Shown here in pieces: positions 9,178-18,287 of a DNA stretch of 64,000 nt. Origin of the DNA: a marine gamma proteobacterium HTCC2148. Lineage in GTDB: Bacteria > Pseudomonadota > Gammaproteobacteria > Pseudomonadales > Halieaceae. A program made the position numbers and the translations under genes. The DNA lies in assembly GCA_000156295.1 (NCBI GenBank), contig DS999226.1:232644-296643 (forward strand), in the 5' to 3' direction. Every line of letters begins with the position of its first letter. Position 1 is the stretch's first letter. The notes beneath the pieces are model-generated. The model ran no database searches. It saw only the letters and a program-made list of their open reading frames with translations, and had not been told where the DNA came from.

Positions 9178-9941
9178 ACGGAGTTCTCACTATTTATCGT
9201 TTTTGGATGGGGGACAAAAGGAATACGCTTGAGCCACAGTTTCAGTGCTTGCCAGTAAATTCCTATCACGACCTGCAAGGTCATCATGGGATACAGCGCA
9301 AGGTGGCGGGTGAAGCAGCCGGTCGATTCGCCCTGTTTTTCCAAGGTCAGAGTGGCATCAAACTGCTTAATCCCGCCACGGGAGTTGGCGAGGTGAACCA
9401 CCAGCTTTTCATCTGGGGTGTTGCTGCGCCAGTGGTAGCGCATATCCATAGGCATGAAGGGGGACACGTGCATGGCTTTTTGGAACTCCGCGTCCACCCA
9501 GTCATTGCGGACATCACCACCTTTGGCAGGCAGCACGTAGGTACACCGCTGGTTCCACGGAGTGTTGGTCACCTCCGCCACCACGTGAGTCACTTCTTCG
9601 TCAGCAGAGCAGCAGTAGTAGCAGGTGATCGGGTTAATGATAAAGCCGAAATAACGTAGATTCGCCAGCATTAGCACAGGCCCTTGAGGGCGAACGCCAG
9701 TTTCCAGCTCCACTTTGTCCAGAACCGCTTGTTTTAACGGTATCTCCGGGTTTCCCAGGAAATCGCTGCGGCGGAATCTGGCCAATGCAGGATAACGTGC
9801 AGACCAGCCCCATGTTTTATCTAACAAAGCGGGCATTTCATCAAGATTGAATAAGGGCATGAACACCTTGTAGCGAAAGCTATGCCCCTTAGGCACCAAC
9901 CTCCGGTGTTTTACCCAACCGCTGTAAACCGCACTTTTCAA
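9174..9941 (-). CDS. DUF1365 family protein
   Basis: A 255-residue DUF1365 protein starting [26 protein letters not shown], with the conserved stretch [17 protein letters not shown] near 115 and [14 protein letters not shown] near 170. The family is found almost always between an FAD-dependent amine oxidase-like gene and a cfa-like gene, as here, and has been linked to modification of membrane fatty acids, though its reaction is not settled. It overlaps both neighbours by 4 bases, showing tight translational coupling. Confidence 0.88.
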   Translation of the reverse strand: MKSAVYSGWVKHRRLVPKGHSFRYKVFMPLFNLDEMPALLDKTWGWSARYPALARFRRSDFLGNPEIPLKQAVLDKVELETGVRPQGPVLMLANLRYFGFIINPITCYYCCSADEEVTHVVAEVTNTPWNQRCTYVLPAKGGDVRNDWVDAEFQKAMHVSPFMPMDMRYHWRSNTPDEKLVVHLANSRGGIKQFDATLTLEKQGESTGCFTRHLALYPMMTLQVVIGIYWQALKLWLKRIPFVPHPKTINSENSV

Positions 9942-11227
9942 GCAGCTGACCCTACCAGACTCAGGGGCACACCATTGCTGCGACTGCCGCCCACACCGAT
10001 GCCATTAGCCACTTTAAGGGCTGAGTAGACACCGTCCTCGTGGAAGCCGTTGCGCCAGTAGGCCCCGCAGAACCAGGTGCTGCCTCCGTTTATCTCTCCC
10101 CAACGTTCCTGCGCTGCTATGCCTGGCAGCGTAAAAACCGGGTGGGAATATTCAAATTGTCCCAGGATTTTGTGCGGGTTTATCGATTCTCGATCATTAA
10201 GCGTTACGCAAAATGTTTCAGGGGCTGTTATGCCCTGGAGGATATTCATGTTGTAGGTAAGCGTGGCTCGCTGCGTGTCAGGCCTGCGCTGATAATTCCA
10301 GCTTGACCAGGCCAGCTCCCTATCAGGCAACAACTGCGTGTCGGTATGCAGCACTATGTCGTTGTTCTGGTAAGGGATGGCGCCAAGAATTTCCTGCTCC
10401 TTAGGCTTGGCATCATCCAGCATGGCCAGTGCCTGGTCGCTGTGGCAGGCGAAGACCACTGAGTCAAAATGCTCGACCGAGCCATCAATCATTCGTAACT
10501 CGGCGCCCTGCTCGCGGCGTTTCACCCCCGCGATGCAAGAATCGGTGTGTATATTGTGAGAGAAAGGATCGGATAAAGGCTTCAAATACTCCCGTGACCC
10601 CCCCTCTATTACTCGCCACTGCGGTCGGTTGCGAATACTGAGCAGGCCATGGTTGCGGAAAAATCGTACAAAGAACTGCAAGGGAAATTCCAGCATCACC
10701 GGGACGTCAGCAGACCAAATCGCAGATCCCATCGGCAGCAAATAGTAATCGATGAAAGTCGCGCTGTATCGGCCGCGCTGCAGATACTCTCCAAGGCTCA
10801 TGCCTGGGTCTAATCGGCCTGCTTCCAGGTCCTCAACCGATTCGCGATTAAATCTCATGATATCTCGCAGCATCCCCAAAAACTTGGGGGACGCTATGTT
10901 TTTACGTTGCGCAAACAATGTGTTGAGGTTAGAGCCCGCGTATTCAAGGCCGGATCCAACATCAGAAAGGCTAAAACTCATCTCCGATGGCTTGCTGGCA
11001 ACACCCAGCTCATCCATCAGCGCAATAAAATTAGGGTACGTCCAATCGTTGAAAACAATAAACCCCGTGTCGATGGCAAACCGGCGGCCTCCCATCGCTA
11101 CATCAACTGTGGCGGTATGGCCCCCAATACGGCTTTCTCGCTCAAAAACATGCACCTCGTGCTCCGGGTGCAAGTAGTGGGCGCAGGCCAAGCCGGAGAT
11201 ACCGGACCCTATTATTGCAATTTTCAT
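9938..11227 (-). CDS. FAD/NAD(P)-binding amine oxidase-like flavoprotein
   Basis: A 429-residue flavoprotein with an N-terminal dinucleotide-binding motif ([17 protein letters not shown], residues 3-19), the [14 protein letters not shown] continuation near 35, and a C-terminal FAD-binding segment around [25 protein letters not shown] near 390. It resembles the phytoene desaturase/amine oxidase superfamily. It heads the minus-strand operon (flavoprotein, DUF1365, Cfa, DUF2878, exported protein). A TGATCC-N18-TAATTA promoter lies on its strand at 11262-11291, placing the predicted start about 28 bases before the ATG. By context it probably oxidises or desaturates a lipid acyl chain; the substrate is unproven. 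Confidence 0.85.
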   Translation of the reverse strand: MKIAIIGSGISGLACAHYLHPEHEVHVFERESRIGGHTATVDVAMGGRRFAIDTGFIVFNDWTYPNFIALMDELGVASKPSEMSFSLSDVGSGLEYAGSNLNTLFAQRKNIASPKFLGMLRDIMRFNRESVEDLEAGRLDPGMSLGEYLQRGRYSATFIDYYLLPMGSAIWSADVPVMLEFPLQFFVRFFRNHGLLSIRNRPQWRVIEGGSREYLKPLSDPFSHNIHTDSCIAGVKRREQGAELRMIDGSVEHFDSVVFACHSDQALAMLDDAKPKEQEILGAIPYQNNDIVLHTDTQLLPDRELAWSSWNYQRRPDTQRATLTYNMNILQGITAPETFCVTLNDRESINPHKILGQFEYSHPVFTLPGIAAQERWGEINGGSTWFCGAYWRNGFHEDGVYSALKVANGIGVGGSRSNGVPLSLVGSAA

Positions 11228-11261
11228 GGTTTCGATACCCCCAAATGTATGATTTCTCCGA

Positions 11262-11291
11262 TAATTACGCCCCCTGTGAAGGGCCGGATCA
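11262..11291 (-). promoter_or_regulatory. putative ECF sigma promoter of the flavoprotein-DUF1365-cfa operon
   Basis: Read on the minus strand, TGATCC (11291-11286) is followed by exactly 18 bases and TAATTA (11267-11262). The same two hexamers with the same spacing occur on the plus strand 27 bases away, in front of the sigma factor gene. Such duplication is strong internal evidence that both are recognised by the locally encoded sigma factor. Confidence 0.7.
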
Positions 11292-11317
11292 GTAGTCTCT
11301 CAAATATGAACAAAGTG

Positions 11318-11347
11318 TGATCCATTCACTACATTACATCGTAATTA
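11318..11347 (+). promoter_or_regulatory. putative autoregulated ECF sigma promoter of the sigma/anti-sigma operon
   Basis: TGATCC (11318-11323), an 18-base spacer, and TAATTA (11342-11347). The predicted start is near 11354, so translation of the sigma factor must begin downstream of that point. The element is identical in both hexamers and spacing to the divergent promoter at 11262-11291, and it fits the known TGATCC-type -35 of Rhodobacter RpoE. It implies positive autoregulation. Confidence 0.7.
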
Positions 11348-11388
11348 GCTACAAGATGCTAAACTCTGGACGACAAGAAGTGAATAAG

Positions 11389-11988
11389 ATGGCAGCGAGG
11401 ATGCAAATGGCGGATTCCGCAGGGCAAAATACCGGTGGTAGACGAGAAGACGAGTGGAGTGTCTGCTTACAAACGGTGGCCCAAACGCAAGACAAACAAG
11501 AGTTCGCGAAATTGTTCAAGCATTTCGCGCCTCTGATCAAAGCCTTCGCCCTTAATGGCTCCGCACTTGCCGCGGCGCATGCCGAGGAGCTCGTCCAGGA
11601 GGTCATGATCAAGGTGTGGCAGAAGGCCACTGCGTACAACCCTCACAAAGCAGCGGCCAGCACCTGGATCTACACAATAGCTCGAAACTGTCGCACGGAC
11701 ATGTACCGACGTCTACAGAAGTTCGACACACCCATCAGTGCGGACGATATCTGGCCTGAGGGGGAATCCGATGAGATGTTTGTTGCCGTACAACAAAAGA
11801 GAGATGCAACCCGAATTCGGGAAATGCTGCAGGATCTGCCTCACGAACAGTGTCAGATCTTGATGAAAGTATATATGGAAGGCAAATCGCACAGCGAAGT
11901 AGCCGAGGAGCTCGATCTGCCACTGGGGACCGTCAAGTCTCGAGTCAGATTGGCAATGAAGAAATTACAACTTACCGCGGAAAGATAG
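11389..11988 (+). CDS. rpoE: ECF sigma-70 family factor, RpoE (ChrR-controlled) type
   Basis: About 199 residues if started at the ATG at 11389. It has sigma region 2 (FAKLFKHFAPLIKAFAL to ELVQEVMIKVWQKA and WIYTIARNCRTDMYRR) and a region 4 helix-turn-helix (HSEVAEELDLPLGTVKSRVRLAMKKL). A longer in-frame GTG start at 11317 is rejected because it overlaps the -35 element. Alternative starts at 11401 and 11407 are possible; a GAGG lies just before the latter. The anti-sigma gene follows after a 4-base gap. By analogy with Rhodobacter RpoE it would direct the response to singlet oxygen and photo-oxidative damage, acting on the three promoters described here. Confidence 0.9.
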   Translation: MAARMQMADSAGQNTGGRREDEWSVCLQTVAQTQDKQEFAKLFKHFAPLIKAFALNGSALAAAHAEELVQEVMIKVWQKATAYNPHKAAASTWIYTIARNCRTDMYRRLQKFDTPISADDIWPEGESDEMFVAVQQKRDATRIREMLQDLPHEQCQILMKVYMEGKSHSEVAEELDLPLGTVKSRVRLAMKKLQLTAER

Positions 11989-11992
11989 GATT

Positions 11993-12649
11993 ATGACGAA
12001 ATATCATCCCGATACCAGATTACTCAACGAGTACTCGTCCGGCACTTTGGCCCTGGCGCAGTCAGTATGCGTTTCACTACATTTGAATTACTGTGAGCAG
12101 TGTCGCCGAGCGCATCAGCAGCTGCAGCAGCTCGGCTCGGTGCTATTTGAAGAACTAGCGCCACAGCAGGTAGATGACTCTTTACTCCGCACCGTGATGG
12201 GGCGACTGGACGACGAACCAGAGCCGTTAAGTTACAGCAGTACTGCTGTAGAAGACGATGATTGCCCGCCACTGATCCAGCGCCTCATGAAAGGCGACTA
12301 CCGGAACCTGGAGTGGAAAAAATTAAGTTCACAGGTGCGCGTCAGCCGACTGCGGACCGGTGATGCAGTCAATGAAGTTGCGTTGTACCACATCAACGCT
12401 GGGGCGAGCATTCCAAAGCATACCCACCACGGTACCGAGTTGACGCTCGTCCTCGAAGGCGCATTCTCTGACGAGGAAGGTCGTTATGAGGCAGGAGACT
12501 TTGTGATGCGCGATGCAAGCCAGCAACATACGCCCACCGCTACGCAAGAGCGCGATTGTATTTGCATCGGTGTGCTTGACGCTCCAATCAAGTTTACCGA
12601 TTGGAAATACCGGATGGTCAACCCATTTTTGAAGCTTCAAGCTAGCTGA
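11993..12649 (+). CDS. chrR: ChrR-type zinc anti-sigma factor with cupin domain
   Basis: A 218-residue protein with two parts. The N-terminal anti-sigma domain has H5, H30, C34 and C37 (SLHLNYCEQC), nearly the same spacing as the zinc ligands of Rhodobacter ChrR. The C-terminal cupin-like domain (about 105-205) contains GASIPKHTHHGTELTLVLEG and GDFVMRDASQQHTP, with histidines and glutamates able to bind a second metal. It is expected to hold the sigma factor inactive in the cytoplasm and release it on singlet oxygen or organic peroxide exposure. It is encoded 4 bases after the sigma gene, so the two are co-transcribed. A strong terminator follows. Confidence 0.92.
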   Translation: MTKYHPDTRLLNEYSSGTLALAQSVCVSLHLNYCEQCRRAHQQLQQLGSVLFEELAPQQVDDSLLRTVMGRLDDEPEPLSYSSTAVEDDDCPPLIQRLMKGDYRNLEWKKLSSQVRVSRLRTGDAVNEVALYHINAGASIPKHTHHGTELTLVLEGAFSDEEGRYEAGDFVMRDASQQHTPTATQERDCICIGVLDAPIKFTDWKYRMVNPFLKLQAS

Positions 12650-12668
12650 CATCAGTTAGTGGAAAGTC

Positions 12669-12697
12669 AAAGGGCCACTCACGTGGCCCTTTTTTTT
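12669..12697 (+). terminator. intrinsic terminator of the sigma/anti-sigma operon
   Basis: AGGGCCAC (12671-12678), loop TCAC, GTGGCCCT (12683-12690) form a perfect 8-bp stem that extends with A-T pairs and is followed by a run of eight T residues. It lies about 20 bases after the anti-sigma stop codon. Confidence 0.9.
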
Positions 12698-12787
12698 GCC
12701 CGTAGACATTTATTCGACAACATCTCTCATCCAAATTTCTCAGCGCTCCGTAACAACTTTAAACCGCTTCGAACTTAAGGATATCTC

Positions 12788-13468
12788 ATGAATGCAATCG
12801 TTCCAGAGCACGCCCTAATAGCCTATTCTATTTCTCCGGAAGCCGAGAAGGTTCGCCGCGCACTCATCGCGGCTGGCCTTGAAACTCCGATGGTACCCAC
12901 CGGTTTAGATGCTGAGGAAAAATATGATCGTCTGCGTCAATCGTTTACTGACGTGTTGAGCACGCTTGGGCTGGACCTCAGTGATGACAGCCTGTGTGAA
13001 ACTCCGCACCGGATCGCCAAGATGTATCTCAACGAGATATTTTCTGGCCTGGATTACGAGGGCTTCCCGCGCATTTCCACCATCGACAATAAGATGCAGG
13101 TTGACGAGATGGTATGCATTGACGAAATCGAGTTGGTAAGCACCTGCGAACACCACTTCGTTACCATTGACGGCTTTGCCAGAGTCGCTTATGTGCCCGG
13201 TGAAAAGGTTATTGGCCTGTCAAAAATCAATCGTATCGTGCGCTTCTTCGCCCAACGCCCCCAGGTGCAAGAGCGGTTAAACCGACAGATACTTGTAGCA
13301 TTGCAGACGCTGTTGGAAACCGACGATGTTGCGGTGGCGATCGAAGCAACACACTATTGCGTGAAATCACGCGGCGTGATGGACGGCAATTCCAGCACCA
13401 GCACACTTGCCCTCGGGGGTTGTTTCAAACACGATCCTCAGCAGCGCAGAGAGTTCCTGAAGGCGTAA
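12788..13468 (+). CDS. folE: GTP cyclohydrolase I
   Basis: A 226-residue enzyme converting GTP to dihydroneopterin triphosphate, the first step toward folate, and also feeding queuosine precursor synthesis. The zinc-binding CEHHF motif follows ELVST near residue 117. [21 protein letters not shown] and the C-terminal [13 protein letters not shown] are family signatures, the last containing the second zinc-ligand cysteine. The N-terminal 40 residues are a variable extension. It stands alone between the ChrR terminator and the methyltransferase-GspE gene. QueD, another GTP-pathway enzyme using the same product, is encoded at the right end of the window. Confidence 0.95.
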   Translation: MNAIVPEHALIAYSISPEAEKVRRALIAAGLETPMVPTGLDAEEKYDRLRQSFTDVLSTLGLDLSDDSLCETPHRIAKMYLNEIFSGLDYEGFPRISTIDNKMQVDEMVCIDEIELVSTCEHHFVTIDGFARVAYVPGEKVIGLSKINRIVRFFAQRPQVQERLNRQILVALQTLLETDDVAVAIEATHYCVKSRGVMDGNSSTSTLALGGCFKHDPQQRREFLKA

Positions 13469-13489
13469 GAATACTTTGCCACATACGGA

Positions 13490-13510
13490 GCCCTTGCCTC
13501 TGGTAAGGGC
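13490..13510 (+). terminator. possible hairpin after folE
   Basis: GCCCTTGCC (13490-13498), loop TCT and GGTAAGGGC (13502-13510) form a 9-bp stem with one G-T pair, 21 bases after the folE stop. No T-run follows, so termination by the intrinsic mechanism is doubtful; it may only stabilise the 3' end. Confidence 0.3.
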
Positions 13511-13679
13511 CCCAAAGCCCCGCTGATTTATCACCGCTAGTATCCCTCGCGAGCGGTTCCCCGACCTGAACCCCTGTAGTACCCTACTCGAAGAAACCGA
13601 GCCTTTGTTGATTTGGCTCAAGCACCAGACAGACACAACGCACATACTTGTAGCCGGTAACGAACTGTTCAGGGGTTTC

Positions 13680-15938
13680 ATGCACAAGCAAAATCCGAAA
13701 GTCGCAGCGCGAGTCACCCAGGCAATGCGAACTCTGCCTCGCGACCATTTTATCGAAATGAGCAATCCCTCTTTGGTTTTGGGACGCAGTATCCCGCCAA
13801 CCAATGCCGTCTCGGAAATTTTGAACCACGCCAACATCCAGCCTGATCACAAAATGTTGCTGGTTGGCACGGGGGCCGGCTATGTGGCTGCCCTGGCCAG
13901 CAAACTTGCTGCCAAAGTTGTCGCACTGGAAATCAGTGACGCTATGGCACAGCAAGCGCAAAAAAGATTCAACGAACTAGAACTTGCCAATCTGATTCAA
14001 CGGACCGCTGACGGTAGTGCTGGCGCACCGGAGTTAGGTCCTTATGATCGCATTTTTGTAGCCACCCCAAGAGTGACCGACAAAGCCCCGTTGATAGCCC
14101 AACTCACGGATGGGGGGCAGCTGTTGGCCATTGAACAAGGCGAGAACGAAACTCTGATCCTGACACGCTACGAGGTCAATGAACCGGGCGCCGCTTTGCG
14201 TAAAGAATTGGCCATGGTAGATTTTTCCCGCGATACCGGCCTGACCCTGCTGGACATGGGCATGGTTGACCAGGTGATGCTGGCCGAGGCGCGTCGAGTT
14301 GCACGAGCCAAACGACTACCTGTTATCAATGTACTCAGAGAAAAGCTCAATCTCGAAGACTCAGCACTTTATCGCCGTTTGGCTGAAGAGAACGCCATTC
14401 CTTTTGCAGCTATTGACGACTTGTTACCCCAGGTCCAACCGGAACTAATGGAAGGCTTTTCGCGCAGCTTTCTGGACAGCAATCACCTCATCCCACTCAA
14501 GGTAAAAGATCGCACCTTGCAGGTGGTAACCGACGACCCGGACAGCTCGGTGGACGACATCTACCACATGTACCCCTACGACCAGGTCAGTAAAACCCTG
14601 GTCACCCCCAATGATTTCAAACGGCTTTGGACCACCGTAGAACTTTCATTACAAGGCAATGCCCACCAGTTGTGGTCTGCCAAACCTGAACCAGAGGAAA
14701 AAAAAGACGACCTGTTGGACCGAGAAAAAACCCGGATTGAAGCTCATCTTATTACCCTTTGTGACGCCTTGTTACTGGATGCGGTCAGCGAGGGAGCAAG
14801 CGACCTGCACATAGAACAATACAAAAACAGCACCCGCATCAGACTGCGGGTAGACGGTGACCTACACGACCTCACTCATTATCGTTTATCGCCCCAGGAA
14901 GCCAAGGGTCTAATCAATGTCATCAAGATCCGGGGCGACATGGATATCGCTGAAAAGCGTTTACCACAGGGGGGGCGCTCCCAATTGACCGCCGGCGGCG
15001 TCAGCTATGACTTGCGTATCCAGATACAGCCTTCCCTTCACGGCGAGGCGGCAGTTATTCGCATGCTGCCGCAGTCAGGCAATATCGTAGACATCGAAGA
15101 CCTGGGCATGACGGCGCCACTGATGAAGAGTTACCGCCGCCTGCTACAAAACCCATCGGGTCTGGTGCTGGTGGTAGGCCCAACCGGGTCCGGCAAATCC
15201 ACCACCTTGTATGCCGGACTGTCGGAGTTGGCCCGCGACGGCCGCCGTAAAGTACTGACCATTGAAGACCCGATCGAATACTCTATCGATGGTATTCAAC
15301 AAACTTTCACCCGCTCAGATATAGGGTTCAATTTCGCCGATGGCATGCGCTCTTTTGTGCGCCTGGACCCGGACGTCATTCTGGTAGGAGAAATTCGTGA
15401 TACCGAAACTGCCGTGGAGGCGATCAGGGCTTCACAGACCGGACACGTGGTGTTGTCCACCCTGCACGCCAATGATGCGGTCGATGCCCTGCAACGTATT
15501 TATGACCTGGAGGTGCACGCTAATTCTGTCGCCAGCGAATTGATGGCCGTTATCGCCCAGAAACTCGCCAAACGGGTTTGCACTGACTGCCGCCAGGACG
15601 CCGAGCCTGACCCGGTCATACTGGCCGAGCTGTTCCCGGAAGGCGTGCCGGCAAGCTTTCGCTGCTTTGAAGGTGCCGGCTGCGAAACGTGCGGTGGGCG
15701 AGGCACCAAAGGCCGAGTGGGTGTGGTCGAATATATGCAGGTCAATACCGAGATCCGCACCGGCATATCGTTGCGCTACCCGATTGCCCAATTGCGTTCC
15801 ATTGCGCTGGATTCCGGGCTGATCACTATGCGCGATAGCGCGCTCAATCATGTGATCGAGGGGACGATTCCACTGTCTGAACTTCCCAGGGTATTGCCAT
15901 CAGAGCGCATGGCCCCGGAGAAGCGAGGTGCCTGGTAA
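13680..15938 (+). CDS. PCMT-like methyltransferase domain fused to a GspE/PilB-type secretion ATPase
   Basis: About 752 residues from the ATG at 13680, preceded by AGGGG with a 4-base gap. An upstream TTG at 13605 is possible but adds only non-homologous sequence. Residues 1-180 resemble protein-L-isoaspartate methyltransferase (VAARVTQAMRTLPRDHFI; SAM motif LLVGTGAGYVAAL; VVALEIS). Residues about 190-320 resemble the GspE/MshE N-terminal domain. The rest is a type II secretion/type IV pilus ATPase with Walker A GPTGSGKST near 500, the Asp box TIEDPIEYS, Walker B ILVGEIRD and a C-X2-C...C-X2-C zinc module near 633-673. No pilus or secretion genes are nearby. Its stop touches the start of the next gene. 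Assembly error is unlikely because the frame is open throughout. Confidence 0.85.
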   Translation: MHKQNPKVAARVTQAMRTLPRDHFIEMSNPSLVLGRSIPPTNAVSEILNHANIQPDHKMLLVGTGAGYVAALASKLAAKVVALEISDAMAQQAQKRFNELELANLIQRTADGSAGAPELGPYDRIFVATPRVTDKAPLIAQLTDGGQLLAIEQGENETLILTRYEVNEPGAALRKELAMVDFSRDTGLTLLDMGMVDQVMLAEARRVARAKRLPVINVLREKLNLEDSALYRRLAEENAIPFAAIDDLLPQVQPELMEGFSRSFLDSNHLIPLKVKDRTLQVVTDDPDSSVDDIYHMYPYDQVSKTLVTPNDFKRLWTTVELSLQGNAHQLWSAKPEPEEKKDDLLDREKTRIEAHLITLCDALLLDAVSEGASDLHIEQYKNSTRIRLRVDGDLHDLTHYRLSPQEAKGLINVIKIRGDMDIAEKRLPQGGRSQLTAGGVSYDLRIQIQPSLHGEAAVIRMLPQSGNIVDIEDLGMTAPLMKSYRRLLQNPSGLVLVVGPTGSGKSTTLYAGLSELARDGRRKVLTIEDPIEYSIDGIQQTFTRSDIGFNFADGMRSFVRLDPDVILVGEIRDTETAVEAIRASQTGHVVLSTLHANDAVDALQRIYDLEVHANSVASELMAVIAQKLAKRVCTDCRQDAEPDPVILAELFPEGVPASFRCFEGAGCETCGGRGTKGRVGVVEYMQVNTEIRTGISLRYPIAQLRSIALDSGLITMRDSALNHVIEGTIPLSELPRVLPSERMAPEKRGAW

Positions 15939-17033
15939 ATGAACAAGGAAAACATACAGCGGCTGCCTGCAGAGCAGTACTTCAGCGATGAGTTAGCGAG
16001 CCTGCGCGCCAACGACGCCTGGCCTAAACCACCGGGCTGGTTAATGTCGCCCAAAGGAGTGGAGACTTTTGTGCTGGGTGATGAGGCACTGACAATAGCG
16101 CCTAAATTTGTCGCGCCCAGTGAAATTGTCACCCGAGTAATCATCTCGCTGGCAACTCAGCGAGGTGCCATGCTAGTTGGCGAACCGGGCACTGCCAAGT
16201 CCTGGCTGTCTGAGCTAATATGCGCTGCCATTTGCGGTGACTCCACCCTTATCATCCAAGGTGGTGCCATTGAGACCATTCAGCAGCTGCTTTATACCTG
16301 GAATTCCGCCATTCTCGAACGCAAAGGGCCCTGTCTTGAGGCACTGATACCCGGCCCTATCTACCGGGGCATGGAACAAGGCTTGCTGGTCCGCTATGAA
16401 GAAATAGCGCGCTCCTCCCCTGCCCTGCAGGACGCTTTACTGTCGATCATGTCAGAAAGGTCTATTACCGTGCCCGAGCTCTCTGGCGAAGATGGCATAT
16501 TGTACGCCCGCGACGGCTTTAACCTTGTGGCGACTTCAAACACCACTGACGTGGGCGTCAACGAGATGAGTTCGGCCCTGAAGCGGCGCATGAATTTTGA
16601 AACGATTCACCCTATCAAGTCAGTCGAAGATGAAATTGGTGTTGTTATCAGGGAGGCCGAAAAAGCACTGAAGGCTTCCGGAGTGGATGTGCAACCCGAC
16701 GAAGATATCATTCGCGCATTAGTCGTTATTTTTCACGAGTTGCGCAACGGTCAGTCTCTGGATGGGCGCAGCACTGACCGACTGGCGTCGGCGGTGATGT
16801 CCACCGCAGAGGCGGTATCAGTTGCCCATGCCATGGGGGTCTACGCCTATTACTATCGGGAAGGAAGCATGCTGGCCGAAGACTTCACTGACTTTTTAGT
16901 CGGGGCCGCTATCAAGGATAATAGCGCTGACCTGAAACGTATGAACCATTACTTCGAAACCGAGGTCGCACACAAACAAGGCGATGTATGGCAAATTATC
17001 TACCGGCGATGGCAGGAGTCGTTCAGGTTTTGA
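15939..17033 (+). CDS. YehL-type MoxR-group AAA+ ATPase
   Basis: A 364-residue AAA+ ATPase starting with RLPAEQYFSDELASLRANDAWPKPPGW, the characteristic opening of YehL-like proteins. It has Walker A GEPGTAKS near 87, Walker B-like LLVRYEEIARSS near 150, sensor 1 NLVATSNTTD near 200 and ALKRRMNFET. In other genomes this family sits with DUF5682, SWIM zinc-finger and VWA genes in a MoxR-VWA chaperone-like system; none of these is present here. Instead the ATG follows the TAA of the methyltransferase-GspE fusion with no gap, implying co-translation and a joint role. It might remodel or load that ATPase; function is unknown. Confidence 0.85.
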   Translation: MNKENIQRLPAEQYFSDELASLRANDAWPKPPGWLMSPKGVETFVLGDEALTIAPKFVAPSEIVTRVIISLATQRGAMLVGEPGTAKSWLSELICAAICGDSTLIIQGGAIETIQQLLYTWNSAILERKGPCLEALIPGPIYRGMEQGLLVRYEEIARSSPALQDALLSIMSERSITVPELSGEDGILYARDGFNLVATSNTTDVGVNEMSSALKRRMNFETIHPIKSVEDEIGVVIREAEKALKASGVDVQPDEDIIRALVVIFHELRNGQSLDGRSTDRLASAVMSTAEAVSVAHAMGVYAYYYREGSMLAEDFTDFLVGAAIKDNSADLKRMNHYFETEVAHKQGDVWQIIYRRWQESFRF

Positions 17034-17067
17034 CCAGGTATCCGCAGCAGTGATGACCTCGCGCAGA

Positions 17068-17631
17068 TCAGTCCTCTTCACGTAACTTGATCGGGCCAAA
17101 CATTTCAGGGAACCGCCCTTCCATGCCCTTATAAAACTCACGAAAATAATTCATATCTTCGGTCACGTTGCCGGTTACCGTGATCGCTGGACCAAAGCCC
17201 CCGCGTTTTTGGCCAAAGTCCAGGAATGAGGGGCAAATAGGTACATTCGCCTGTCTGGCGATGTGATAAAAACCAGACTTCCAGTGCTCCGCTTTTGCCC
17301 GGGTTCCTTCCGTGGGCACCACCAGAACCAGCTCGTTCTGTGCTGCAAAAGCGGCGATCATGCTGTCTACTGTGTTGGTGCTTTTATGGCGAACAATGGG
17401 CATCCCACCCATGGCCCGCATCAACCAACTTAGCGGCGGCCAGAACAACGAATGCTTAGCCATCCAGGTCACTTTCATATCGAAAGCGGCGGCAAATAGC
17501 AGCATCAGCGGAAAATCCCAATTCGAGGTGTGAGGGGCGGCAATTAACACGTACTGCGGGTATTCAGGCTTGGCGCCTTCCAACTTCCAGCCAAACAGAC
17601 CCAGCAGCTTGCGGGCCAGTGACTGTTTCAT
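17068..17631 (-). CDS. PlsC-like glycerophospholipid acyltransferase
   Basis: A 187-residue lysophospholipid acyltransferase-family protein. The HTSNWD motif near residue 34 gives the H-X4-D catalytic pair. MGGMPIVRHKS near 75 and VVPTEGTRAKAEHWKSGFYHIA near 105 correspond to the acceptor-binding motifs. It lacks an obvious N-terminal anchor and is short, as in the 1-acylglycerol-3-phosphate acyltransferase group with an EGTR motif. It probably acylates a lysophospholipid or related lipid at the inner membrane. It is followed by no same-strand gene and lies 43 bases left of yaiI, possibly in one transcript. Confidence 0.82.
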   Translation of the reverse strand: MKQSLARKLLGLFGWKLEGAKPEYPQYVLIAAPHTSNWDFPLMLLFAAAFDMKVTWMAKHSLFWPPLSWLMRAMGGMPIVRHKSTNTVDSMIAAFAAQNELVLVVPTEGTRAKAEHWKSGFYHIARQANVPICPSFLDFGQKRGGFGPAITVTGNVTEDMNYFREFYKGMEGRFPEMFGPIKLREED

Positions 17632-17674
17632 ATTAGCGGTCCGAGATGGGCATCACACAATAGCATAAGCAAAC

Positions 17675-18136
17675 TCAAATAGCTCCGCTGTTGCGAGCCA
17701 GATAACGGTCAAGGGCGTTCGCAAATGCCTGCTTATCTCGGGGGCCCAGCGCCGCAGGACCGCCGCCTATATCACCGCTCGAACGCATCGTATCCATAAA
17801 GTCCCGCATGTTCAGGCGGGGTTTAATATTGTCTGCTGTCAATTGCTCTCCCCTTGGTGATATCACCCCGGCGCCCTTTTCAATCACTTCCGCAGACAGT
17901 GGAATATCGGATGTGATCACCAGATCTCTTTCACTTACCTGCGCCACAATATAGTCATCAGCGACATCAAAACCCTGAGGTACCTGGCGACAGCTAATCC
18001 AGGGTGAACTAGGGGCGGGGATAACATGGTTTGCGACCAGAACCAGAGGCTGTTCCAGGCGATTGGCAGCACGATACAAAATTTCCCGGATGACCTTGGG
18101 GCACGCATCGGCGTCTACCCATACCGTTATGGCCAT
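17675..18136 (-). CDS. yaiI: UPF0178 (YaiI/YqxD) family protein, PIN-like
   Basis: A 153-residue protein with the family start [20 protein letters not shown], the DDYIV and [11 protein letters not shown] segments, and the [22 protein letters not shown]-terminus. The acidic residues resemble a PIN-type nuclease core, but activity is not established. The start codon at 18136 lies 151 bases from the divergent kinase gene. Confidence 0.93.
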   Translation of the reverse strand: MAITVWVDADACPKVIREILYRAANRLEQPLVLVANHVIPAPSSPWISCRQVPQGFDVADDYIVAQVSERDLVITSDIPLSAEVIEKGAGVISPRGEQLTADNIKPRLNMRDFMDTMRSSGDIGGGPAALGPRDKQAFANALDRYLARNSGAI

Positions 18137-18287
18137 TAATTCTCTCCAGCGGCTTGATTACCATACCGTATCCGAAGCCATGGCATATTGCGATACTGGC
18201 TCTTTCCTATCTCCATCATGCGACAGCAAAACAGCCAAAGCACGACGCCTGCTATATACTCCAGCTTTCAATCAGGGAGGGATGCAA

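Noticed and set aside
18063..18287. N-terminal extension of the RyR kinase
   Set aside because: Overlaps yaiI coding sequence on the other strand; the strong GGGAGGG site lies just before 18288.
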